Assembly (NCBI RefSeq): GCF_023115355.1
Contig: NZ_CP096021.1
Span: 124,001 to 188,000, forward strand
Source: Halocatena salina
Lineage (GTDB): Archaea > Halobacteriota > Halobacteria > Halobacteriales > Haloarculaceae
Length of the DNA: 64,000 nt
Direction: 5' to 3'
Shown here: positions 47,645-56,678 of the stretch, piece after piece
How positions within the stretch are numbered: the stretch's first letter is position 1
Layout: each line of letters begins with the position of its first letter
Notes under the pieces: generated by a model
Database searches by the model: none
What the model was told of the DNA's origin: nothing
Seen by the model: the letters and a program-made list of their open reading frames with translations, nothing else
Translations under genes and position numbers: made by a program

Positions 47645-47893
47645 CTAGCGGCGATTTCTATCAGAATAAACTGAGAAAGCAGCTGAAAAGTCGCCGCCCC
47701 AGCGTTCCATCGGGAATACGCACTCCTCATCTTGCTTTTCAACATAATCGAGGAAGGGCCAAAGGATAACTCTGTTAACGCTGATGGTCAGCGGAGCAGC
47801 CACCGTCTGAATCCTACGATCGGGCCTTTTCGTCTCAAACTCAGTTAGCGAGCACCGCGACTTCAGCTCCTTGACCAACAACTCTACCACTTA
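47645..47893 (-). pseudogene. IS4-type (ISH8-like) transposase C-terminal remnant
   Basis: The frame reads VELLVKELKSRCSLTEFETK, ending DEECVFPMERWGGDFSAAF. This corresponds to the C-terminal ELLFKELKSRYGLDEF … ERW block of haloarchaeal IS4-type transposases. The catalytic Asp residues and the N-terminal part are absent, and spacing inside is altered. It is a different transposase family from the other copies here. Confidence 0.6.
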
Positions 47894-48024
47894 ACGCGTG
47901 AATCCAGTTTGAAGATGAACATCGTGGTGATCTGCACTCCACCTCCAAACGAGGTGTGGTGTCGAATCGAGTATCGGGTAGAGGGCAAAGTAGATAAAGC
48001 GTCGAAGAAACCATATCACAAACG

Positions 48025-48624
48025 ATGCCCGATGAAAGTGGAGGTGGGTGCAAGGTCGATAGGGTCTCACGGAAGTACGGTCTCGACACTATCGACGAGG
48101 TTTTGAAAGACCTTCAGAATGAGGGAACCAGCCTCAGGGATCTGGAAGCGCAGTACAACCAGCGGGTGCTCGAATCCGCGCTCCGAGAGGCAGGTGTTGA
48201 TGTCCTAAGCGGCGAGGTCGAGAACCTCTATCGACTGTTTATCGGGGATGACGTAAGCGCTGGCATGCGAGTCGAGGCACGGTCTCGACTCAAACAACAC
48301 GGCACCGATCCAGAGTCGATACGCAACGACTTCGTGAGTTACCAGACCATCCGGACGCATTTGCGAGAGTGTCTGTCAGTCGACACAGAACGGACGTCGA
48401 CGGTGACCACCACTGGGGCAAAAAACACGGTTTTCAAACTCCTCTCCCGAACTGAATCTGTCACTAAACGAACCATCGAGCGACTCCGCTCAAATGGATA
48501 TCTGCACATTGGTGCGGTAGACGTAACGCTGAGTTTGCGAATCGCCTGTACCGATTGCGGTGAAGAATACACGTTTTCCCGGTTAGTCGAACGGGGACAG
48601 TGTTCGTGTACTGTTGAAAAATAA
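48025..48624 (+). CDS. rdfA: Rod-determining factor RdfA-like protein
   Basis: The 199-aa protein has the RdfA layout. An N-terminal CKVDRVSRKYGLDTIDEVLK is followed by a short region around RDLEAQYNQRVLESALREAG, a central VSYQTIRTHLRECL, and a C-terminal zinc-ribbon-like CTDCGEEYTFSRLVERGQCS. In Haloferax volcanii RdfA is known to promote rod-cell formation. Here it precedes an archaeal SMC-like ATPase by about 100 bases on the same strand, an arrangement that I recall as recurrent. Confidence 0.82.
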   Translation: MPDESGGGCKVDRVSRKYGLDTIDEVLKDLQNEGTSLRDLEAQYNQRVLESALREAGVDVLSGEVENLYRLFIGDDVSAGMRVEARSRLKQHGTDPESIRNDFVSYQTIRTHLRECLSVDTERTSTVTTTGAKNTVFKLLSRTESVTKRTIERLRSNGYLHIGAVDVTLSLRIACTDCGEEYTFSRLVERGQCSCTVEK

Positions 48625-48720
48625 GCAACCAAAACGTTATCTCGAATGATTGCACGAATCACACTCTGTCTTGTATCTACCGAGCCAGTTCGTAAGTACC
48701 AAAAAGGCATACATTAATAG

Positions 48721-50661
48721 ATGAGATTAGATAGTATGGACGACGAGACAGGACTTGACGATCTCACAGTTACCGTTCAAAATATCGGTGGGATCTCGGA
48801 GAGTCGGGTGACCCTTTCGCCACGTGTAACACTCCTCGTCGGGGAGAACGCCTCGAACAAATCGTCGTTCCTTCGGTCGTTGTCGGCCGTTCTGGGCGGA
48901 CCCACACCGCCGCTGAAGAGCGACGCCACCAGTGGGCGGGTCGATCTTGAGATGGGGACGGATGAGTACTATATCGAATTAGCAAAGCAAAACGGCACCC
49001 AAGTTGTCGCCGAAGAGAAACGACTCACAGAACTCGAAGACCTCTGTGAGCTTTTCGTAACGCTTGATGAGACGAATCCAATTCGCCAGGCCGTCGTCAA
49101 CGATGGTGACCTCTATGACCATTTGATGCGGCCGATAGACACGGAAAGTATCGAATACGAGATAGAACAGCTGAAGGCCACAAAAGATGACCTCAGCGAC
49201 CAACTTTCTGAACTCGATCGGAAGGAGGACCGCCTCCCAGGGCTCGAGACGCGTGCGACGAGCCTACGCCAGGAGATCGAGAATGTCGAGTCGACACTTC
49301 GTAAAAAACGATCGACTATCGAGGAATTGGAAGGAGAGCAGATGGTTGAGACCGATGCTGGAGCCCTCAAGGAGCTCAAAGAGAAACGCTCTGAACGAGA
49401 AACGGTTCGAAATCGGATTCGCACACAGAAAGCGGCCATCGAGTCGCTCGAAAAGGAATCCGACTCCATCGAGACGGAGTTGAACGACCTCGATTTGGCG
49501 GAGCTGCCGAACGACGCCGACGCAATTGTGGACGAAATCGAACAACTGCACCACCAGAAACAGCAGCTGACGACGACGATCAACTCGTTGAGTCCGATCG
49601 TCGAGATGAACAGTCAACTGCTGGACGACGACGACGAGATTCCAGCTGAGATGAAATCAGACGATATCGTCGCAGAACTCGATCCGGATTCACGGACCAT
49701 CACCTGCTGGACCTGTGGGAGCAGCGTCGAGCAGTCTGAAATCGCAGAGCAGGTTCGAGTCGTCCAGGAGATTCTGGAGGAGAAACGAGACCAGCGTGAG
49801 ACGATTACCGACCACATCCAGACCCTCGACGAGCAACGTCGGCAATTCGAACAGCAGCGGCAAAAACACGAACAACTGCAAGAGCAGAAACGCTCAACCG
49901 AAGCCGAGATAGAACGGCGAACGGAGCAACTGTCCGAACTTGAGTCCCGTCAGCAGGAGCTCAAAGCTGAAGTCGAGACCCTCCTGGACGAAATCGAAGA
50001 ATCCGGTGAGCAATCCGACGAACTTGGCGAGCTGTACGACGAAGTCAGTGACCTCGAATACGAACGTGGGCAACTTGAAAACGAACTAACAGACATTGAA
50101 GCCGAGATCGAGGGTATCGAAACGGAACTCTCAAACCGGGAAAGCATCGAGGCGCAGCGAGAATCGGTGGTCACCCAGTTACAGGACCAGCGTGACCGAA
50201 TCGAGACGCTCGAGCGTGACTTTGTCACCACGTTCAACGAGATGATGCAACAGGTACTCGACAGACTCGACTACGAGAAAGTCGAACGGATCTGGACCGA
50301 GCGCATCACGTCCGAATCTGATTCCCTGTCGGGGACCGAATTCGAACTCCACATTGTTCGCTCGACCGAAAAAGGGACCGTATTCGAGGACGTGATAGAG
50401 AACTTGAGCAAGAGCGAACGGGAGGTAATCGGTCTCGTCGTCGCACTCGCGGGCTACCTGGCCCACGACGTTGTGGACGAACTCCCGTTCATCATCGTCG
50501 ACGCGGTAGAGATGCTCGATGCGATGCGAATTCACAGCCTGCTCGAGTATTTCAATCAGTATACTGACTACGTCATCATGGCGGTGCTCCCAGAGGAGGG
50601 AAAGGAACTCGAAGACGCATATTCCACGATATCGACCTCGTCGTTCGGTGTCGAAACGTAG
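48721..50661 (+). CDS. Archaea-specific SMC-related ATPase with zinc-hook motif
   Basis: The 646-aa protein has an N-terminal ATPase half with Walker A GENASNKSSF (41-50), two long coiled coils rich in Glu/Gln/Lys, and a central CWTCGSS (about 328) resembling the Rad50 zinc hook. The C-terminal half has a signature-like LSKSEREVIGLVVALAGYLA and Walker B LPFIIVDAVEMLD. It is half the length of true SMC proteins. It is the partner of the RdfA-like gene. ATG 48736 is an alternative start. Confidence 0.88.
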   Translation: MRLDSMDDETGLDDLTVTVQNIGGISESRVTLSPRVTLLVGENASNKSSFLRSLSAVLGGPTPPLKSDATSGRVDLEMGTDEYYIELAKQNGTQVVAEEKRLTELEDLCELFVTLDETNPIRQAVVNDGDLYDHLMRPIDTESIEYEIEQLKATKDDLSDQLSELDRKEDRLPGLETRATSLRQEIENVESTLRKKRSTIEELEGEQMVETDAGALKELKEKRSERETVRNRIRTQKAAIESLEKESDSIETELNDLDLAELPNDADAIVDEIEQLHHQKQQLTTTINSLSPIVEMNSQLLDDDDEIPAEMKSDDIVAELDPDSRTITCWTCGSSVEQSEIAEQVRVVQEILEEKRDQRETITDHIQTLDEQRRQFEQQRQKHEQLQEQKRSTEAEIERRTEQLSELESRQQELKAEVETLLDEIEESGEQSDELGELYDEVSDLEYERGQLENELTDIEAEIEGIETELSNRESIEAQRESVVTQLQDQRDRIETLERDFVTTFNEMMQQVLDRLDYEKVERIWTERITSESDSLSGTEFELHIVRSTEKGTVFEDVIENLSKSEREVIGLVVALAGYLAHDVVDELPFIIVDAVEMLDAMRIHSLLEYFNQYTDYVIMAVLPEEGKELEDAYSTISTSSFGVET

Positions 50662-50796
50662 ACGCGCTGTCCTGGGTTTCATTCTCGACGTAAACCTCGA
50701 ACTCGAACGCCGCCGTCTCCGACAGCACCCGGGCTCCGTGGTCGCGCCGTTCACTCTTCGTCGGCGTCTCTGCTGCCAGTCGTCTATGTCTTCTAC

Positions 50797-53193
50797 TCAG
50801 TCGTGTGCTCTCGTTGCTTCGACTGTCCGAATCGTGGCCGCGTTCTCCGGAACGTCGTGGACACGAATGATATCTGCACCGCGCTCTGCAGCGAGTGTCG
50901 TCATCGCAAGCGTCGGGGATAGTCGATCACCATGCTGGCAGCCGACATGTTCGAACATGGATTTCTGTGAGTGCCCAACCATAACCGGACAGCCGAGTGA
51001 CTGGAATTCTTTAAGTCTGCCGATGAGTTCGAAACACTCCGCAGGGTCCTTTCCGAACCCACAGCCCGGATCGACGATAATCTGCTCCCGGTCGAGACCG
51101 GCTCGTTCCGCGAGCAGTACCTGTTCGGCGAGTTCGTCGATGACGTCCTCGACTACATCATCGTAGAGTGCGGTCTGACCCGGTTCAACCGGCGTCGACA
51201 GACTGTGCATGATGACGAGCGAAGCGTCGTGGTCTGCGGCGACGAAGCGCATCTCCGGATCCTCAAGGCCCGACACATCATTGACGATGTCCGCACCTGC
51301 TTCGAGCGCTACGTCTGCGACAGTGGCTTTGCGGGTATCGATTGAGAGTGTGGCGTTCAGATCGGCTAGCTCCTCGATTACTGGGACGACCCGTTCGATT
51401 TCCTCCTGAGCTGACACTGGGTCAGCCCCCGGCCGCGTGCTTTCACCACCGATATCGATGATATCTGCGCCAGCGCCAACCATCGACCGCGCTCGGCGAA
51501 CAGCGGCTTCGACATCGGTGTATTCGCCGCCATCGTGGAAGCTGTCTGGTGTGACATTCAGTATGCCGATGAGCGCCGTCTCGTCGCCCCACGGATACTG
51601 GTCAGTATGTGGGTTTGTATCGAAGGCACGTTCGAGTTGTTCTGAGAGGTGCGACAGACCGAGCCCAGCACCGTCGATTCGGCTGATGAGTTCGTGAAAC
51701 TGCGGGACCAGCCCTGAGAGCAAGATCGAGACGCGCTTGTCCGATGCCTCTTCGTTAAGTGTCTGTGCGCTCCCGCCGGCCGACCGCAGCGCTTCGGTCA
51801 CGAAATCCGCCTGCTCTGTACGGAGTTGTGTTTTGAACGTCCGATGGTCCGTGGACGCTTGGATTCTCGTGACTGTGTGTGCCTCGGAATCGACCGGGAC
51901 AGCCATTGGTTCGTCCGTCCGCTTTGGCGTCAGCAGACTCGTCCACCGGTCTCGGGCTTCGGCAACTACGTAGAGGGAGCCAGTGACGAGTACGCAGTCG
52001 TTCTCTCCCGCTGCCGAAAGTGCTCGGTCGGTCGCTTCCAGCACGGAGCCTGAACAGTTGATGTCCTCGGCGTGGCCGATGAACGTACTCGCGAGCGTCT
52101 CGACCGCTTCGGCACGGTCGACGGCTGGTTCGCACAGGTAGACTGAGTCGGCAGCTGGGAGTTCGCTTCGCATCGTTGCATAGTCCTTGTCTGCCATCGC
52201 GCCGAAGACGAGATGCAAGTCGTCGAACTCGTACCGTTCGACGAGGGTAGCGAGTTTCGAACAGGCGTCGGGGTTGTGTGATCCATCGAGAACCGTGAGT
52301 GGAGCGGTCGACATGATTTCGAAGCGACCGGGCCAATGTGCCCCTCGAAGCCCCGACGCGATCGTGTCCGCGTCGACCGACGCGAGTTGCCGGGCAAGCG
52401 TCGCTGCAATCCCAGCGTTCGTCGCCTGGTGTTGGCCAAGGAGAGGCAGGTTCGTTTCGACCGACCAATCGACTGCTCTAATCGAGACCGAACTTTCGAC
52501 CATCGAGGCCATACCAGTCTCCTCGGCGTAGATGTCCCCGGCTTCAGCCCCAACAGTGATGACGTCCGTCTCCTCTCGAATCGCACGTAGTGCCGACCCG
52601 TCCGCACCAGTTACGAGTGGAGCGCCTGCTGGCGCGACCTGTGCTTTGTCCCGGGCGATTGCTTCGACCGTGTCCCCCAGCAAATCAGTGTGCTCGAGAC
52701 TGACGCTGGTCACCGCACTCGCAACCGGATCAACGGCACTGGTCGCGTCGTACCGGCCACCAATGCCGACTTCAAGGATTGCGACGTCGACATCTTCCAC
52801 GTCGAAATGGTGAATCGCTAGCGTCGTGAGGACCTCGAAGTAGGTTGGTATGTCGTCTTCCGCCCGCAACCGTTCGATACACGGGTCTATATCGTTGACA
52901 AACGACTGGACGCGTTCTTTTGGAATCTTTCGACCGTTAACTCGAATCTGATCACGCAAGTCAGTCAGGGCTGGTGATGTATAGACGCCAACATCGAGTC
53001 CTGCTTCCCTGAGGATTTGTTCGAGCATCCGCGCAGTGCTTCCCTTCCCATTCGATCCCGCGATCTGCACGCAGTCGATTCCCGTGTGTGGCCGGCCGAG
53101 AGCGGAGAGCATCCTGCGGGTCGTCTCCGTCCCAAGTTTTGGACGGAGTCGCTGTAGTGACTCCAGATACACTACCGATTCTTGATACCCCAT
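50797..53193 (-). CDS. folCP: Bifunctional folylpolyglutamate synthase / dihydropteroate synthase
   Basis: The 798-aa fusion has two folate enzymes. The FolC half (1 to about 430) has the P-loop GSNGKGST (46-53), LTDLRDQIRVNGR and VGIGGRYDATSAVDP. The FolP half (about 525 to the end) has IGILNVTPDSFHDGG, GGESTRPGA, LSIDTRKATV, DIVNDVSG and VMVGHSQKS. Such a FolC-FolP fusion is known from Haloferax volcanii folate synthesis. ATG 53193 is chosen over an in-frame start at 53217, as a TATA-like element covers that region. Confidence 0.95.
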   Translation of the reverse strand: MGYQESVVYLESLQRLRPKLGTETTRRMLSALGRPHTGIDCVQIAGSNGKGSTARMLEQILREAGLDVGVYTSPALTDLRDQIRVNGRKIPKERVQSFVNDIDPCIERLRAEDDIPTYFEVLTTLAIHHFDVEDVDVAILEVGIGGRYDATSAVDPVASAVTSVSLEHTDLLGDTVEAIARDKAQVAPAGAPLVTGADGSALRAIREETDVITVGAEAGDIYAEETGMASMVESSVSIRAVDWSVETNLPLLGQHQATNAGIAATLARQLASVDADTIASGLRGAHWPGRFEIMSTAPLTVLDGSHNPDACSKLATLVERYEFDDLHLVFGAMADKDYATMRSELPAADSVYLCEPAVDRAEAVETLASTFIGHAEDINCSGSVLEATDRALSAAGENDCVLVTGSLYVVAEARDRWTSLLTPKRTDEPMAVPVDSEAHTVTRIQASTDHRTFKTQLRTEQADFVTEALRSAGGSAQTLNEEASDKRVSILLSGLVPQFHELISRIDGAGLGLSHLSEQLERAFDTNPHTDQYPWGDETALIGILNVTPDSFHDGGEYTDVEAAVRRARSMVGAGADIIDIGGESTRPGADPVSAQEEIERVVPVIEELADLNATLSIDTRKATVADVALEAGADIVNDVSGLEDPEMRFVAADHDASLVIMHSLSTPVEPGQTALYDDVVEDVIDELAEQVLLAERAGLDREQIIVDPGCGFGKDPAECFELIGRLKEFQSLGCPVMVGHSQKSMFEHVGCQHGDRLSPTLAMTTLAAERGADIIRVHDVPENAATIRTVEATRAHD

Positions 53194-53217
53194 ACCAGTT
53201 GGGATTCTGGGCGGCAC

Positions 53218-53270
53218 TATTAATTTGTCGCCGGGTGGCTAATTATCCCGTGTTCCGTGCAGTTTATAAT
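53218..53270. promoter_or_regulatory. Back-to-back TATA boxes for folCP and alaX
   Basis: On the plus strand TTTATAAT (53263-53270) sits 24-31 bases before the alaX ATG, an ideal position for a leaderless transcript. On the minus strand AAATTAATAG (53227-53218) sits about 25-34 bases before the folCP ATG. Confidence 0.65.
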
Positions 53271-53293
53271 AGCGTGTCCCGACAACTGGGACG

Positions 53294-54499
53294 ATGCTCG
53301 CCGAGTTGGGAGAGAACCTAGCGGCAGCAGAGCCGTACGTAACGGATTTCAAAGCAACTGTCGAGGCAATCGACGGACACGAGGTCCGTCTCGACCAGAC
53401 GTACTTCTATGCCGAAGGCGGCGGTCAACCGGCCGACCGGGGCACGCTTGCTGGCATCGACGTTGTTGACGTCCAGACGCGTGATGGCAAGACGGTCCAC
53501 ACGTTGGACACGAGCCCCACATTCGAGATCGGTGATACCGTCGACGGAAACGTCAGCGACGACTTCCGGACGTACTGTATGCGCGCTCACACCGCAAGCC
53601 ATCTCGTTTACGGTGTGGGCCGAACGCTGTTCGACGACCACGGATACGGTGGCTTCGACATCGGGGAGAAGAAGGTCCGCCTCGACTTCAAGACCAGTCG
53701 AGATTCGACCGACGTGAACGAACTCACCTTCGAGCGCATGATCAACGAAGTGGTCTGGGAATCGAAGGATGTCACCTGGGAGGAGATGAACACCGAGGCG
53801 GCGTGTAACCGTTCGGACATCGTCTTCAACCTCTCAGACGACGCTGCCGAAGCCGAAACAGTTCGGATTGTCGAGATTATCGGTTGGGATATCGCTGCCT
53901 GCGGCGGCACCCATGTTCGTAACACCCGGGAAATCGGCCCCGTCAAAGTAGTTGACGTGTCGAATCCCGGATCAGGACTCGTCCGTGTCGAGTTTGCGGT
54001 CGGTCCACACGCTATCGACGCACAGATCGACGAAACGCGAAACGCAAACCGCACTGCGGACGTACTAGATACGAGCGTCGATAACCTGCCCAAACGCGCC
54101 CGCAGCCTCCTCGAAGAGAAGACGTCCCTCGAAGACGAGCTGGCGGAGCTGAGTGAACGGCTGCTCGAAACACAACTCGACACGCTGCAGGACGATGTCG
54201 TCTCGAAGGACGGGAACCGTTGGCTGGTGGGCGAAGTCGACGCAGTTGGCGCGAATGCGGTCTCGGAACGCATCGACGATCTCGTGGGTGATACCGCCGA
54301 CATCGTCGTTCTCACTGGTTCAGATGGATCGACGTTCGTCGTCGTCGGGACGACCGGTGAACTGGATGCAAACGAAATTATCCAGGACGTGACGGACGAA
54401 TTCGGCGGCGGGGGCGGTGGCAGGCCGTCTCTCGCACAGGGAGGCGGCCTCTCTGCTGATCCCAAGACTGTCGTCGAATATCTCAGTGACACCGCTTGA
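53294..54499 (+). CDS. alaX: Alanyl-tRNA editing protein AlaX-L (with DHHA1 domain)
   Basis: AlaX proteins hydrolyse mischarged Ser- or Gly-tRNA(Ala). The 401-aa protein has the editing domain with its zinc ligands: HTASH (His99, His103) and CGGTH (Cys203, His207). QTYFYAEGGGQPADRG is typical of AlaX. After a coiled coil (about 255-290) a DHHA1-like C-terminus ends GGGGGGRPSLAQGGG. It lacks the aminoacylation domain of AlaRS, so it is a free-standing editor. Confidence 0.93.
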   Translation: MLAELGENLAAAEPYVTDFKATVEAIDGHEVRLDQTYFYAEGGGQPADRGTLAGIDVVDVQTRDGKTVHTLDTSPTFEIGDTVDGNVSDDFRTYCMRAHTASHLVYGVGRTLFDDHGYGGFDIGEKKVRLDFKTSRDSTDVNELTFERMINEVVWESKDVTWEEMNTEAACNRSDIVFNLSDDAAEAETVRIVEIIGWDIAACGGTHVRNTREIGPVKVVDVSNPGSGLVRVEFAVGPHAIDAQIDETRNANRTADVLDTSVDNLPKRARSLLEEKTSLEDELAELSERLLETQLDTLQDDVVSKDGNRWLVGEVDAVGANAVSERIDDLVGDTADIVVLTGSDGSTFVVVGTTGELDANEIIQDVTDEFGGGGGGRPSLAQGGGLSADPKTVVEYLSDTA

Positions 54500-54831
54500 G
54501 TGGGTCAATTGCAGGTAACCGGAAATGCATCTGAGCTCCTGCGTTCAAATCCGGCGTGGCTGTTTCTGGACGCACTGATTCGGATTTTCCAATCGCTGGC
54601 AAACACGATCTGGCAGATTTATATCAATCGTTGGAATCGGCGTCAGTGATAGATTTGTATCGGACACCGTCGCCATACCCAACGGCAGAGAAGTACTCCG
54701 AGTGTCTCGACGCTTACCTACTGGAGGTTCGAAAAGGTCGAGAGATGCGAATCCGAGGCGAGAACAACAGCAAACGGTCCTTACGGGATTACGATCCGCG
54801 ACCCGCGACCAGCACGGTGTGGTCGAAGCTG
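54500..54831. other. Stretch between alaX and purU with an unassigned frame
   Basis: A plus-strand frame begins with GTG 54556 and reads HDLADLYQSLESASVIDLYR, then SPYPTAEKYSECLDAYLLEV. It is plausible as protein for about 90 codons, then becomes antisense of purU. No family recognised; it may be the remnant of a gene. Confidence 0.35.
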
Positions 54832-55809
54832 TCAGTCGTCGGCACTGGCCACTTCGTCGGTCTCGCGGATGGCGTACCCTTCGTATCCGTCGACCGGCGC
54901 GTCGGGATTGATCCGATTGAGCTCCTCAGGCGCACCGAGTTGTGCGTCGGTCTTATCCGGATTCTGAAGCTTTGTACGGCCACGTTGGACGGTGATTTCA
55001 TCGTTCAGGTGGAGCTTGATGGCCTCGATGAACGCCTCGGCTTCGAGCGGTTGGCCGAGTTGTTCGAGTTCCTTCTCGGTGGCGTCGTCAGGAACGTTAA
55101 ACGTCCGCTGGGAGATTATTGGACCTTGATCGAGATCGGTGGTCACATAATGGGCCGTGACACCTGCGATACGGACGCCTTCTTTGATCGCCTGCATGTA
55201 CGCAGAGGCACCGGGAAACGCCGGAAGCAGGCTCGGATGAACATTGATGATACGGTTGTCGTATCGAAAGACGACCTCCGGCGAGAGGATGCGAATGTAG
55301 CGAGCAAGCGCAAGGAGGTCGATATTGTAGTCTGCCAATAAGTCTAGTAGCTCGTCTTCGTCCGGGACGCCCGTTTCGTCACCGATGTCGTGGAAGGGGA
55401 CACCGTACTCGGTCGCAAGCGGTTCGAGATCACTGTGGTTCCCGATGACGACATCAATATCGGCACCAAGATCGCCGCATTCCCACTCCTTGAGGAGCGC
55501 TTCGAGACAATGGCTCTCCTTTGTGACGAGAACGGCGAGCGATTGTGTCTCGCTGGTTATGGGGAATCGAACCTGGATGTCGACATTGAAGTCTTCGCCA
55601 AGGGCTTCGAGATCCTCACGAAGGGTCTCTTGTGTGGTGACCATCTCTGATGTGTCGACGTGGATGGTCATCCGGAAGGTCCCCTCCCGAACGGCCTGGT
55701 CGAGGGCTTCGATGTTGACATTGCGTTCGAAGAGGAACGACGTTACCTCAGCGACAATGCCAGTATCGTCCTCGCCTACGATCGTGATTTCGGTCAGTCC
55801 GTCTGTCAT
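54832..55809 (-). CDS. purU: Formyltetrahydrofolate deformylase
   Basis: PurU hydrolyses 10-formyl-THF to formate and THF, balancing the one-carbon pool. The 325-aa protein has an N-terminal ACT domain (ITIVGEDDTGIVAEVTSFLF, about 7-85) and a formyltransferase-fold catalytic domain with RIINVHPSLLPAFPG (catalytic Asn/His region) and AHYVTTDLDQGPII (catalytic Asp). A C-terminal extension of about 45 residues is longer than in bacterial PurU. It lies among other THF-linked genes. Confidence 0.93.
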   Translation of the reverse strand: MTDGLTEITIVGEDDTGIVAEVTSFLFERNVNIEALDQAVREGTFRMTIHVDTSEMVTTQETLREDLEALGEDFNVDIQVRFPITSETQSLAVLVTKESHCLEALLKEWECGDLGADIDVVIGNHSDLEPLATEYGVPFHDIGDETGVPDEDELLDLLADYNIDLLALARYIRILSPEVVFRYDNRIINVHPSLLPAFPGASAYMQAIKEGVRIAGVTAHYVTTDLDQGPIISQRTFNVPDDATEKELEQLGQPLEAEAFIEAIKLHLNDEITVQRGRTKLQNPDKTDAQLGAPEELNRINPDAPVDGYEGYAIRETDEVASADD

Positions 55810-56161
55810 GCTATCAGCCCCGCGTTGACGCTTTCAGTTATCATTTGTCTCGTTACATCGTGCGCCACTGTATTGCAAAAGAATTCATGTGTATATGTGG
55901 CGACCTTTAGTACATACATCGGTCTCACTATTCACTGGACGAAAGCTGACAGTGACGATACGGCGCGTGAGTGGGCTGTAGAACGGAAGAATGTGATGTT
56001 CACAAAGGCAGCACAATGAAATTCTGAGGGTGATGACGAGGCAGTCTGTCCGAGTGTCGAAGGTCCGAGTCTCCGGCCTTGCCGCCTCGTGCTATCCTTG
56101 GTGAACGTTTCGAACATCTCCGGGCGAAACCGGTTCGATAGCCTCTAGAAACAACTCGACC
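55810..56161. other. Intergenic region upstream of purU
   Basis: About 350 bases with no supported gene. The purU promoter should lie in the first 50 bases. Confidence 0.4.
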
Positions 56162-56542
56162 CTAGTCGGTCATCGCGATCGCTTCGATCTCTATCGCTGC
56201 CCCTTTCGGCACATTCCCGACTTCGACCGCACTACGCGCGGGCGGCTCTTCGCCGAAGAACTCGCTGTAGACCTCGTTAAACTCCTCGAAGTCGTCGATG
56301 TCATTGAGGAAGACGGTCGTTTTGAGGACATCGTCTAGGGAGCCATCTTCCGAGACAAGAATCGCCTCCACGTTTTCGAGACACTGTTTCGTCTGCTCGG
56401 CAACCGGGGCATCGTCGAGTAGCTCACCGTCCGGTGTGAGTGGGAGTTGTCCTGCGGTGACGATGAGGTCGCCGTTGATCGTTGCCTGACTGTACGCGCC
56501 AACCGCTGCTGGCGCATCCGAAGTACTGATCGTGCGCTTCAT
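56162..56542 (-). CDS. ridA: RidA family reactive-enamine/imine deaminase
   Basis: RidA hydrolyses enamine/imine intermediates released by PLP enzymes such as threonine dehydratase. The 126-aa protein has the family marks: AVGAYSQATINGDLIVTAGQ, LENVEAILVSEDGSLDDVLK, TTVFLNDIDDF and EEPPARSAVEVGNVPKGAAI. The conserved Arg in PPARSA is the substrate-binding residue. An ilvA gene 4 kb away is a matching source of its substrate. Confidence 0.94.
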   Translation of the reverse strand: MKRTISTSDAPAAVGAYSQATINGDLIVTAGQLPLTPDGELLDDAPVAEQTKQCLENVEAILVSEDGSLDDVLKTTVFLNDIDDFEEFNEVYSEFFGEEPPARSAVEVGNVPKGAAIEIEAIAMTD

Positions 56543-56564
56543 AGCCAGCCGTTCTGGACGATCT

Positions 56565-56572
56565 GTATTAAA
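56565..56572 (-). promoter_or_regulatory. TATA box of ridA
   Basis: TTTAATAC on the minus strand lies 23-30 bases before the ridA ATG, the usual distance for a leaderless archaeal transcript. Confidence 0.5.
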
Positions 56573-56678
56573 TCCATCCCGGGATGGAACTCATTACACA
56601 TCATGTAAATAATCATAACTATTGTGCTGAAATCGGCTTGCACATAAGATACTTACTACCATTGCACCTGGTTGGGAT

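Noticed and set aside
54530-54565. GCGTTCAAATCC resembling a tRNA T-arm
   Set aside because: The flanking bases do not form the 5-bp T-stem or an acceptor stem, and no D or anticodon arm is present upstream.
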